Source: Lepus europaeus
Taxonomy: Eukaryota > Chordata > Mammalia > Lagomorpha > Leporidae
Assembly: GCF_033115175.1 (NCBI RefSeq)
Contig: NC_084845.1
Coordinates: 1,986,501 to 2,050,500 of the forward strand
DNA length: 64,000 nt
Direction: 5' to 3'
A model generated the notes under the pieces. It worked only from the letters and a program-made list of their open reading frames with translations. It was not told the DNA's origin and ran no database searches. Positions 44,376-54,169 of the stretch are shown piece by piece. The position numbers were made by a program, and so were the translations under genes. Positions within the stretch are counted from its first letter, which is position 1, and each line of letters starts with the position of its first letter.

Positions 44376-45314
44376 ATGGAGAGGTCTCCGGAGTTGGCCA
44401 ATGTGACCAGAGTCCAGCAATTTGTCTTGCTGGGATTTTCCACGAAACTGGGTATAAGGGACGCCCTGTTTGCCATCTTCCTGACTCTCTACCTGCTGAC
44501 TCTCTTGGAGAATGCACTCATCATCTACCTCATCTGCAGCCACAGAGAGCTCCACAAGCCCATGTACTTCTTCCTGGGCAACCTCAGCTGCCTGGAGATG
44601 TGCTACGTGTCGGTGACCATGCCCAGCCTGCTGGCGGGGCTGTGGACTGGACCCTACCAGGTGCCCTTCACAGCCTGCATGACCCAATTGTTCTTTTTTG
44701 TCTCTCTCATCTGCACAGAGTGCACCCTCCTGGCCTCCATGGCCTATGACCGCTACGTGGCCATCTGCCGCCCTCTGCACTACCCACTGCTCATGCGGCC
44801 CCAGGTCTGCCTGGGCTTATCCTTGTCCTCATGGCTTGGTGGGTTTATTGTCTCAGCAGTAAAAACAAAATGCATTGCCAGCCTGTCTTACTGCGGCCCC
44901 AATGTCCTCAACCAATTTTTCTGCGACGTCTCCCCTCTGCTCAACCTGTCCTGCACCCATGTGGCCCTCACAGAGCTAGTGGACTTCATCTCTGCCATCG
45001 TCATCTTCTGTGGAACTCTGCTAGTCTCCCTGGCCTCCTATGCAGCCATTGGGGCGACTGTGCTCCGCATGCCCTCAGCGGCTGCCCGGCGCAAGGCTTT
45101 CTCCACCTGTGCCTCCCACCTGGTGGTGGTGGGCATCTTCTACTCGGCAGCTCTCTTCATCTACTGCCGGCCCAGCCGCATCAAGTCCATGGACCTCAAC
45201 AAGGTGCTGTCAGTCATCTACACGGTGGTCACACCCATGTGCAACCCTGTCATCTACTGCCTGCGCAACAAGGAGGTCCACGCAGTGCTGCGGAAGACTC
45301 TATCCTGGCTCTGA
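44376..45314 (+). CDS. olfactory receptor, family 6-type, intact (OR6 member 2)
   Basis: 312 residues, collinear with OR6 member 1 over the whole length. N-glycosylation site NVT (9-11), LLEN (43-46), MAYDRYVAIC (122-131), KAFSTCASH (240-248), PMCNPVIYCLRNKEV (287-301). Odorant-detecting GPCR of olfactory neurons by family. Compared with member 1, the differences fall in a few patches: N-terminus (FSTKLG), Cys72 in 'LSCLEM', TM3 (FFFVSLIC), TM4/ECL2 (GGFIVSAVKTKC) and the last residues (SWL). The rest is nearly or fully identical, including 377 bp (44925-45301) with no difference by eye. The differing TM3 and TM4/ECL2 residues lie where OR ligands are expected to bind. The start abuts a splice acceptor. 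Confidence 0.95.
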   Translation: MERSPELANVTRVQQFVLLGFSTKLGIRDALFAIFLTLYLLTLLENALIIYLICSHRELHKPMYFFLGNLSCLEMCYVSVTMPSLLAGLWTGPYQVPFTACMTQLFFFVSLICTECTLLASMAYDRYVAICRPLHYPLLMRPQVCLGLSLSSWLGGFIVSAVKTKCIASLSYCGPNVLNQFFCDVSPLLNLSCTHVALTELVDFISAIVIFCGTLLVSLASYAAIGATVLRMPSAAARRKAFSTCASHLVVVGIFYSAALFIYCRPSRIKSMDLNKVLSVIYTVVTPMCNPVIYCLRNKEVHAVLRKTLSWL

Positions 45315-45487
45315 TCCTCATCTTCCAAGCCTGTGCTTCTCACATCCAGATTCAAACTGCAATCCGTGTGAAAAGATGCTTAACCTAACTCACAAAAGAA
45401 CAAATATTTAACAATCTCATGAGCCTGGATGTGTCCACAGTACTGATAAGATAATGTGTACAAGGATATTGTTGCATAATTGTTTGC

Positions 45488-45493
45488 AATAAA
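45488..45493 (+). terminator. candidate polyadenylation signal, OR6 member 2
   Basis: AATAAA 174 bp after the stop, in 'tgtttgcaataaaaaaa'. Confidence 0.4.
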
Positions 45494-45619
45494 AAAATTA
45501 GGAACAACTTAAAATTTCACTGATAATGGATGGATTGAATGTTATTTGATATACATTATGTGATAACCCTTGATCTATTTTAAAAGAAATCGATGTTTAT
45601 GAATTGATTTGGAAATGCC

Positions 45620-45720
45620 AGAGTACTTCAAAAAGTTAATAGAAAATGGAATTAAAATGCTAGTTAATCTTGATGCACAAACGTTGACATCTGTTGTCCA
45701 AATAATGAGTACCGAAATTA
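45620..45720. mobile_element. mariner-type MITE, partial
   Basis: 'gagtacttcaaaaagttaat' and 'aaaatggaattaaaatgcta' match the left half of the family; the right half is degraded. Confidence 0.5.
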
Positions 45721-46159
45721 ACTAGATTGAATGAGTATGTTCCTAATGTTACACAGTATAGTGGGTGGCTATAGTTCATAATAATCTATTGTAAATTTTA
45801 TAAGAAAATAGAAGAAAGAAGCCCAAAGTTTCCAAAAATAAAGTAATATTAAAGAAGTGGAAATGTTGGTTGACCGGACTTGATCAATATACATTGTATA
45901 CATGTATTGAAAATGTTGCTCCCTGGCCCATAAACATGAACAATGATTATTAATTAAAGAAGAAAAATATTGAGATCCATGGGTAGTTTTCCCACAGGAT
46001 TTCGCATGAAATGGGAAACTTATAAAACAGAATGCAGAACTGTCATATTTTTATATGACTTGTTTCTTCACTTGTTTTCTGGGGAAATTAGTATCTTTTG
46101 GGAGACTTGGATCAAGTGCCCTTTTGTTGTGCGGCAATTTACATTATATGAGTAATTAA

Positions 46160-46640
46160 ATTTGATTGAGATAAAGCATAACATTTACCTAAGATCACAA
46201 TCATTTTTATGTGCATAGCTACTATTTACACTGCTGTGCAATCATCACAATTCTTTTCCAAAATCCCTTTCACCTGGCACAAGCGAAACTCTGGCCATTA
46301 GACAGCAAGACTCCATTCCCCCCTTCTCGTCTGCTGGCAACGACTGTACTTCCTAGTTCTATCATTTGAGAATTCTGTGAGTGGAATGATTGTTTTTCTC
46401 TTTCTGTGATGACTTGTTTTACTCATTATAATGTCTTCACGATTCATCCATTTCATAGCATGTGTGAGAGCTTCCTTCCTTTTTAAGAGTGAATAACATT
46501 GTATGTTTCTGTGTACGCCACATTCAACTCATCAGCTGTCATCTACCTGGATAGTTTCCACATTGCGATGCATGTTACTATGTACATGGTGTACAAACAT
46601 CTGCTGTGTCTGATTTCAATGAGCAGCGTTTTCCGAGCAC
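46160..46640 (-). mobile_element. old LINE-1 3' part (antisense), start of block C
   Basis: 'gagataaagcataacattta', 'tgcaatcatcacaattcttt' and 'attcatccatttcatagcat' are reverse L1; corresponds to 25885-26350 and 41010-41805. Confidence 0.65.
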
Positions 46641-47002
46641 CAAGTCTGTTCTAAAAGCTCTCTGTTGTGGTCCTCAGCTCCACTGGTGCTTCTCCAAACA
46701 AATTATAAACCTAGATTCCATGCTGGTGTGCTAAAGCACACACAGAATTGATAAACTGATTTTATTTATCCTGATACCCAACCCGAGCACCTTGTGTTTG
46801 GAAAGACACTCTCAGTGCGTGGGGACTTGCACTGCAATTTGCTTGGAGGCCAACTTGCCTCTGTCCTTCTCCCATCAGCCTCCTTAGAGCCCCGGTTTAA
46901 TAAAAACTTTCTTCTCCTTCACTTGCTCTAATCCACAGAGATCAGAGAGGTCTCTCAGGGCCAGAGCTCCTGTTTAACTTACCCTTCTGTCTCCTTCTCA
47001 AG

Positions 47003-47240
47003 TGTGGCTAGTCACTTCAGTAGCGCCTGGAATGCAGAACCACAAAGAGAATCAAGGGGCCGGGGACAGTGTGGTACCTATTCCAGGACCAAGGAGAGTT
47101 TCCTCCGAGGCACACTGAAAGCCTATAGTTCTATTCCTTGGATCTCCTTTGGGCAGAAGCTGAATCCTCCTGAGCTTGAGTCTCCTCCAGGTGCAGCATC
47201 AGACGGAAAGGATCTGTGCCCACCGTCTTTCCACCATTAG
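47003..47240 (+). other. candidate non-coding 5' exon, block C (OR6-type gene at 50658)
   Basis: Preceded by 'tctgtctccttctcaag' and ended by donor 'ccattag|gtgaggag'. Conserved with the A and B copies; B and C also share upstream text ('gagctcctgtttaac' and 'ctctgttgtggtcctcag'). 238 bp; intron to the coding exon about 3.4 kb. Confidence 0.52.
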
Positions 47241-47939
47241 GTGAGGAGACCAAACGTGATTCTCGGGAGGTGAAGACAAAGAGCAACAGAAAGAACATTT
47301 CTTTTGTAGAAAACTCAGGGATACCAGGTACAGACTCTAAATACTTTAGAGATATTGACTGATTTAACTCCCAGGAGTGGTAGATAGATACAGGTATATA
47401 TGGCATATGTAGGTCAAGTGGCTTCCTAAAGACCCTAACGGTAGAAAGGGAGGGATAGCCTCGTAGTCTGACTTGAAATGCTTTCAACCACAAGTGTTGC
47501 CACTCCAAAGAGATCTGACATGTGATGGATACTGATATATACAGTCAATCAATTCTAAGGGGGTAACAGTCACGTTTTCATTACAAAGCAAAGGGGGATG
47601 AAGTATATTTAGTAACTTTCCTAGAGCCACACTGCTTCAGTGTTTTTAAACTCTTTGAGGCTAAAATCCAGGTTCCTTCATGCCCGTCTGTCCACTGGTC
47701 CTGGCTCTGCTTTCTTTGCCTACAGCATTTACTTGCTATGGAGTGGAGGTGGGATTAAAGTCTGTTAAAGTCTTTTTTCCAATCAAGAGTCTGCTTTTAT
47801 GAGAGAAACCCTGGGTTTCATTTAGGATAAGAGGTTTCAAACCCATATAACATATAACTTCTAAGCACAAGCCTTTAAATTCACAGTGTGTAACCCTCCT
47901 CTCCTAACAGATAAAATATTTTAAGGTATAAGAGGATTG

Positions 47940-48055
47940 TCCTTGATTTGGAAATGCACAACTCAAGCCTGAAAGGGTTAAGCGCCCTGTTCAAGACCTA
48001 GAGCTAGAAAGCATCATGGCCCAGATTCCTCACAGAGCAGTAACCAGATCCTGTG
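47940..48055 (-). mobile_element. MIR fragment, block C
   Basis: 'gcctgaaagggttaagcgcc ... cctagagctagaaagc'; matches the block B copy at 44035-44130. Confidence 0.45.
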
Positions 48056-48097
48056 CACACAGTAACTATGCATCTGAAGGATTCAATTAACCATGTC

Positions 48098-48345
48098 CCT
48101 CATGCCTTTGTTCATAACCTTAAGATCATTTCCCCAAATCTCCAGCTCCGTGGATCTCTCAGATGTAGAAATTCGAATTCTCTGTAATGAGAATAAAATG
48201 GCAGCAACAAACTCTTACATAATGAAACTCCCATTTATAACACCTCAGAGGTTCTCTCTCAAAACTCCTTTCATCCTTTATATCACTGAGTACTGTAGGA
48301 ATCTTTCTCCTAAAAACGTGTCACAAATATGTTCTTGTTGCTAGT
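48098..48345. other. block C segment paralogous to block A 28170-28400
   Basis: 'cataaccttaagatca' / 'taaccttaagattaaa', 'gagaataaaatggcagcaac' / 'tgaataaaatgataacaact', 'ctcaaaactcctttcatcct' / 'ctcaaaacacctttcgtcct'. Aligns in order, showing that blocks A and C are a duplicated unit and not just two genes. Confidence 0.7.
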
Positions 48346-48429
48346 TTTTCCAACTCAGTATTTGAACAGGATATGTGAAAATGATCTGACTTAAGTCACA
48401 GGAAGGGGGTATGGAATTTTGATCCAATT

Positions 48430-48620
48430 AGACTCCAATTTGCATCCTAGTTCTCATACTATTACTCTCTGTCTTGGAAAAGTTGCTGATTTCTTGAACT
48501 TTGTTCCTCACCTGTAATACCAAGACGACAAATATATCTTCACGGTGGTTTTTTGAGCTTTAAAGAGCTAAAGATTGAAGGCATAACACAAAGCTACACA
48601 AAGGAAGAGCTTCCTAAATA
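48430..48620 (+). mobile_element. MIR, block C
   Basis: 'gcatcctagttctcatacta', 'aactttgttcctcacctgta' follows MIR order; paralogous to 28505-28690. Confidence 0.5.
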
Positions 48621-50640
48621 ATCATTGTTATTACTGCCACAACAATTTAGTTTATGATGCTTCCATTTAGAATACTGAAAATCAGAATTATAATAATAAG
48701 AAGAAAGCATGTGAGATATAAGAATTAGAATTAGTCCAAGATTTCTTCCCAAAACATGGGCAAATAACTTTTATTGTTAACCCTGAGTTGTCTTTCTTAG
48801 AGCATTTTGAGAATTTCCTTGAATTGGGAGAGAATGGGGGCGGAGGGAGAGAGAAAGATAATTAGAATGGAAAACTTCAATGAGCGCTCTCTGAACATCC
48901 ATAGCTGTATCCCAATCTGTAGTCTGAACTCCGAAATATCAGCCTGGAGTTGTCCAGGAGAGAGTGGCCAGGTGGAGCGAAGTACAGTGATTTTGTTTGT
49001 TGGGGAACAGTTTGTTGTGCAAAACTTTGCACATGATAAATGGGCCATTAATTAGGGAGTTTCCCCCAGAGCAGGGGCTATGTTAAGAACCAAAACACAA
49101 ATATGTGAGTACGGGGGAGAACCAGGTTCATGTGGGCATCAGAGGGAGGTTCCTTGCAGCTTCAGACCATTGCAAGTGCTGCCGTCTTGTTTGGAATATT
49201 CTTCCGCATTTAGTCCCACGTTGGGGAGCATCTGTCGCCTCGTGTTACACCTTCAATCATTTTGGCATAAGTAACCTTCTCCTATGAGCTCTTATGGGCT
49301 CAGGATATGTTTCTTCATGGTTCCAAGCCCTTCTGAAATTTCCTAGTCCTTCTTGTTGTTCGCACGAGTACCTCTATCTCACAAAGAGCCTGCTCCTCAC
49401 AGACAGCTGGTGTTCCTGGATCTCACCCATGCAGTCCCAGTGCCAGCAACAAAGGGAACTCAATAAGTGGCCTCCAGTGAATGCAGAGGACGAAGCCCTC
49501 TACTCAGAAGGACTCTCCAGGTTGGGTTACTTAAGCTCTCCGATCCCCAAGCCTCAGGTGTGGAAGTCTTTTCTGGATCCTCTGATTTGGCACAGTGCTG
49601 ACGGCCACCCCAGCTGACTTTTTTCTCTGTTCAGTTTGCTCCCTGCTGTGTAGTTTATGCTAGTGACTAGGTTGTATAGCAAGTTCTGGACACAGAGTTG
49701 GAGTTCAATGTATAGAAATTTTCATTAATAGATTATGTGCCTCAGTTTACATCAGCAATTTCTTGTCTGAATATGAAGAAAATCATATATGAGAATATAC
49801 AATCATATAGGTTTGGCACAATAAATGAAATGTCCAGCCTTATGCTGAACAGTGCACCAACTTTTCTGCAATTTGGACTGGACACTGCCTCTTTCCCTTC
49901 TTGAACGTTACCAGTTATGACTCGCAACATAATATAATTCTATAAATTAAAATAGAATTAAAATAAAACATTTTTTAAACAAGACAGCTTTCAAGCTAAC
50001 TCTACTCTGGATCTTATAGAATGGCCTGAATTCATTTGTGAATGATAAAAGATAAAAACTCTGAAGAAATCACATTTTACAAAACAAGCACAGCAATCAT
50101 TCTTATTTCTAATTTGTTCTTAGGTATTGCTCTCTACACTTGATTTATTATAGCAAACTCATGGGATGGAAGTGTTACTCTGCCAAATTTCCTCAGTGGA
50201 ATTGTTTGTATAAGGTCATAGGTTTAGCAAGAAGAGCACACAAAGAACTCAGACATCTGAACTCACGCTGAGTTTCCCCTACGAATATGCAACATTTCCC
50301 TCTACAACAAAAGAATTCCAAAGAAAACCAGTTGCCAAAGGCACTTGGTCTCCAAGCACTGTCAGAATAGCCTCAAATTTCAAAACAAAAGTTGTGAAGT
50401 TGCACATGTTGCACATGTACACCCTACGCGGCTTCCACTATTGTTAACATATATTAGAGAAGATTTGTCACAGTCAATAATCCACTCTCGGTTTTGCCCG
50501 TTATTAACATCTCATATTAGTATGATATACTGTCACAATTAATGAATAAAACCCAGCTGTCCCCTAAGCCTTCCACCACCCCCAGCCTCTAGTAATCAGC
50601 ATTTTACTACTGTGACTTTACAGGAAACAGAATGTTAACA
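48621..50640. other. presumed intron of OR6 member 3, no other gene
   Basis: Unique-looking AT-rich sequence with G-rich patches near 48830. No recognised repeat of size and no coding evidence. Confidence 0.35.
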
Positions 50641-50657
50641 ACTTTGTCTCCTCACAG
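50641..50657 (+). promoter_or_regulatory. splice acceptor abutting the start codon (third OR6-type gene)
   Basis: 'actttgtctcctcacag' directly before ATG 50658. Confidence 0.68.
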
Positions 50658-51596
50658 ATGGAGAAATCCCTGGAATTGGCCAACATGACCAGAGTCCAGC
50701 AGTTTGTCTTGCTGGGTTTGTCCAGTAGCCCGGGCATAAGGGACGCCCTGTTTGCCATCTTCCTGACTCTCTACATGCTGACCCTCCTGGAGAACACGCT
50801 CATCATCTACCTCATCTGCAGCCACAGAGAGCTCCACAAGCCCATGTACTTCTTCCTGGGCAACCTCAGCGGCCTGAAGATGTGCTACGTGTCAGTGACC
50901 ATGCCCAGCCTGCTGGCGGGGCTGTGGAATGGCATCTACCACATTTTCTTTGTGGCCTGCATGACTCAGCTCTTCTTCTTCATAGTCCTTGTTGGCACAG
51001 AGTGCATCCTCCTGGCCTCCATGGGCTATGACCGCTATGTGGCCATCTGCCACCCACTGCACTACCCACTGCTCATGCGGCCCCAGGTCTGCCTAGGCTT
51101 GGCCATGACTTCGTGGCTGGGTGGGCTTGTAGTATCTCTGGCCAAGACCACATGCATTGCCACCCTGTCCTACTGTGGCCCCAATGTCATCAACCACTTT
51201 TTCTGTGATGTGGCCCCTCTGTTGGATCTGTCTTGTACTCATGTGGCCCTCACTGAGCTGGTGGACTTTGTCTCTGCCATCGTCATCCTCTGGGGTTGCC
51301 TTATTCTGACTATGACCTCTTATGTGGCTATTGGTAGGGCTGTGCTCCGCATGCCATCAGCTGCTGCCCGCTACAAAGCCTTCTCCACCTGCGCCTCCCA
51401 CCTGGTGGTGGTGGGCATATTCTATTCAGTCACAATCTTCATCTATGCCCGTCCCAGCCACATGGAGGCCATGGACCTCAACAAGATGCTCTCTGTCATC
51501 TACACGGTGGTCACACCCATGTGCAACCCTGTCATCTACTGTCTGCGCAACAAGGAGGTCCAGGCAGCTTTCTATAAAACCCTGCACTGGTCCTGA
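50658..51596 (+). CDS. olfactory receptor, family 6-type, intact (OR6 member 3)
   Basis: 312 residues, the same architecture as members 1 and 2 but more diverged after TM3. N-glycosylation NMT (9-11), LLEN (43-46), KPMYFFLGNLS (61-71), KAFSTCASH (240-248), PMCNPVIYCLRNKEV (287-301). Two departures: MGYDRYVAIC (122-131) has Gly for the usual Ala before YDRY, and Lys74 replaces the Glu of 'GLEMCY'. TM1-TM2 coding sequence is almost the same as in the others, while the ECL1/TM3 area (NGIYHIFFVACMTQ) and TM5 (LWGCLILTMTSYV) are its own. Predicted odorant receptor. The start abuts its acceptor. It converges with OR6 member 4, whose stop lies 2.6 kb away. Confidence 0.95.
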   Translation: MEKSLELANMTRVQQFVLLGLSSSPGIRDALFAIFLTLYMLTLLENTLIIYLICSHRELHKPMYFFLGNLSGLKMCYVSVTMPSLLAGLWNGIYHIFFVACMTQLFFFIVLVGTECILLASMGYDRYVAICHPLHYPLLMRPQVCLGLAMTSWLGGLVVSLAKTTCIATLSYCGPNVINHFFCDVAPLLDLSCTHVALTELVDFVSAIVILWGCLILTMTSYVAIGRAVLRMPSAAARYKAFSTCASHLVVVGIFYSVTIFIYARPSHMEAMDLNKMLSVIYTVVTPMCNPVIYCLRNKEVQAAFYKTLHWS

Positions 51597-51644
51597 GGTT
51601 GACCAGCTGACCAGCATCAGGAGAGATTTCAAGTTATCAATATC

Positions 51645-51815
51645 CTACTTTTTTATTTAAATATAATTCACAAGTTATAAATTTCATCTTTTCAACATGC
51701 ACAATTTAATGGCTTTTTGAGTATATTCACAAGGTTGTGCAAATATAATCACTGTCTAATTCTAGAACATCTTCATTATCTCTACCACCCATAGCCCTAA
51801 GAAACCACCCACCTA
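51645..51815 (-). mobile_element. old LINE-1 fragment (antisense)
   Basis: 'aaatataattcacaagttat', 'ttgagtatattcacaaggtt' and 'gtgcaaatataatcactgtc' are reverse L1; the same L1 type opens blocks A-C, so a lost fourth block may have started here. Confidence 0.6.
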
Positions 51816-52342
51816 CTTTCTATGAGGGTTGAAGTAAAAATGGTATCTGCTATGTCAAAATGTATGAGCATTTAACTATGATCAATATTGGTTAACTGCT
51901 TTGCATATAATATGTCTCAGTGTACATTTCCATACAAAGAGTGTGTTTCCTCCACGTCTTACAACTTTGCATCTTCTCAGATGATTTCTTTTTCATTTTG
52001 ATATGTATGAATTTTACTTTGATTTTCATTTCTTTACAAGATGGTAGAGGTGACTATAGCCTAAGCTTGTGGGTCATGTTGGTTACCTTTATTTGAATGA
52101 ACTACTAGGTTGTCTTTGTCCAAATAGCTTTGAATAGGCATTTTTGTTACTCAATAACTTGACCATATCATAATCTTTTTGCTCCATGATAAATTTATAA
52201 AGAATGCAAGGGCATTCAGATTCTTAAGGATTTTTTTATTTATTAACAAATAACCCTTCTAAAATGTGCCCATTTATTCTCTCTCTGAAAAAAAAAAAAA
52301 AGAACATGCTCATTTCCCTTGAGGTATCATTGACATAATTTT

Positions 52343-52348
52343 AATAAA
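52343..52348 (+). terminator. candidate polyadenylation signal, OR6 member 3
   Basis: AATAAA 747 bp downstream of the stop, in 'aattttaataaaagtt'. Confidence 0.3.
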
Positions 52349-52445
52349 AGTTAAAAGTATTTCAGTCTGAACAAGTCATTCCATTGAAGGTAACTCCATT
52401 AATTTGTTTTCTTTTATGTTTATTTATTTTGTTATACAAGGGCAT

Positions 52446-52542
52446 TTTTTTTTACCATTAATTCACATAGTACAACACATTAAGGACAGAGCTCCTGCAT
52501 GGGGAGTAAGTGCACAGTGACTCCTATTGTTGATAACAGTAT
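52446..52542 (-). mobile_element. fragment of LINE-1 3' UTR
   Basis: 'gtacaacacattaaggacag' and 'ggggagtaagtgcacagtga' match the 3' UTR of the half-L1 and of 22258-22978. Confidence 0.7.
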
Positions 52543-52735
52543 CTTAAAAGTTAATGGAAATATAATTAAAAGATGAGTTAGTTTTAGTGAAAAATTTCTT
52601 GAAATCTATACATATTAAGAGTCTTCAAAAAGTTCATGGAAATGAACATTATAAAAAAAGCACACGTTTCAAATTTTTTACCAAGTTAATTAATTAATTG
52701 CATTTTCCATGACACTTTTTAAGCACCCTAGTAAA
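52543..52735. mobile_element. mariner-type MITE pair or longer copy
   Basis: Left 'cttaaaagttaatggaaata', internal 'gtcttcaaaaagttcatgga', right 'ttttccatgacactttttaa' + 'gcaccctag'. The 'accct' end suits a mariner TIR. Confidence 0.55.
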
Positions 52736-53358
52736 AGTGACACAATCTTAATACAAAATATTCAATATGTAAAGTAGAGTATGAGCCCCTGTGACTCCAT
52801 ACCCAAAAATTCCTGCTGATAATAGTTGATATACCCACTCTCAGATTCTTTTCTGGGTGTATATTAACAGAATAACATTTTAATAATTATTATTTCATCA
52901 CAAGTTTACAAAATGTTAACATACTCATATAATCGCTTCTTTTATTTTTAACCCAACAACCTGGCTAGGACATCTCTCATGTCAGTAACCACAGGTCTAA
53001 TCTAACCTCTTTCATGGAGGCATATTATTGCACAGTATGTATGTAACATTTAAATGGTCTCCTGTTTGTGGCCACTTGAATTATTTCCAATAATTTCCCC
53101 AAAACATTGCCTATTCCAAATTTCTCAATTTTGCAACAAGTATTATATATATGTAAGTTATGCACCATATAATTATATACATACACATCTATGAATACAA
53201 TAGTTTTATTGTGTAACTAATAGACTGCTGTTTTCGATTTTTAATTTCCTGGATTAACAGATGTTGCCAATCCTTTGTAGCTGATCAACCAGTTATATTT
53301 CCTTGGCAATAGCCTTTCTGGTCATGACCATTTTCATTTTGGAATATTTCCATTTTTT
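52736..53358. other. intergenic, unassigned AT-rich DNA
   Basis: Contains 'gaggcatattattgcacagt'-type text reminiscent of old L1, but too diverged to call. Confidence 0.3.
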
Positions 53359-53372
53359 AAAAGCCATGTTCC

Positions 53373-53711
53373 GGCCGGTGCCGTGGCTTAACAGGCTAAT
53401 CCTCCGCCTTGCGGCGCCAGCACACCAGGTTCTAGTCCCGGTTGGGGTGCCGGATTCTATCCCGGTTGCCCCTCTTCCAGGCCAGCTCTCTGCTATGGCC
53501 CGGGAAGGCAGTGGAGGATGGCCCAGGTCCTTGGGCCCTGCACCCACATGGGAGACCAGGAGAAGCACCTGGCTCCTGGCTTCGGATCAGCACAATGCAC
53601 CGGCCGCAGCGGCCATTGGAGGGTGAACCAACAGCAAAAAGGAAGACCTTTCTCTCTGTCTCTCTCTCTCTCTCACTATCCACTCTGCCTGTCAAAAACA
53701 AAACAAAAACA
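53373..53711 (+). mobile_element. CSINE, GC-rich subtype, with 14-bp TSD
   Basis: Full-length ('ccggtgccgtggcttaacag', 'ctaatcctccgccttgcggc', 'gaaccaacagcaaaaa'). 'aaaagccatgttcc' at 53359-53372 and 53712-53725. Confidence 0.94.
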
Positions 53712-53734
53712 AAAAGCCATGTTCCTCCAGTTTC

Positions 53735-54073
53735 TTTTCTTTTTTTTTTTTTAAGATTTATTTATTTATTTGAAAGTCAGAATTACACAGAGAGAGAAGG
53801 AGAGATAGAGAGAGATCTTCCATCCGCTGGTTCACTCCCCAGTTGGCCACAATGGCTGGAGCTGCGCCAATCAGAAGCCAGGACCCAGGAGCCTCCTCTG
53901 GGTCTCCCACATGGGTGCAGGGGCCCAAGGACTTTGGCCATCTCCACTGCTTTCCCAGGCCATGGCAGAGGGATGGGTTGGAAGTGGAGCAACTGGGACC
54001 CGAAACAGCACCCATATGGGAGGCCAGCACTGCAGGCGGTGGCTTTACCTGCTACACCACAGCATCAGCCCCC
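53735..54073 (-). mobile_element. CSINE just downstream of OR6 member 4
   Basis: Reverse C-repeat, TSD 'ctccagtttc' at 53725-53734 and 54074-54083. It faces the same way as OR6 member 4 and starts ~97 bp after that gene's stop. Its tail supplies AATAAA on the minus strand (about 53755-53770), a possible poly(A) signal for the gene. Confidence 0.93.
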
Positions 54074-54169
54074 CTCCAGTTTCCTATTTGCCTTTAAAAT
54101 TTAGGTATGTGTTTCAGGTGATGAAAATTTTCGAACCAGGAGTGAGAGGGAGTCAGTTCTCAGCAGAGC

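Noticed and set aside
53442-54104. 220-codon plus-strand open frame
   Set aside because: Joins two adjacent CSINEs; not a gene.
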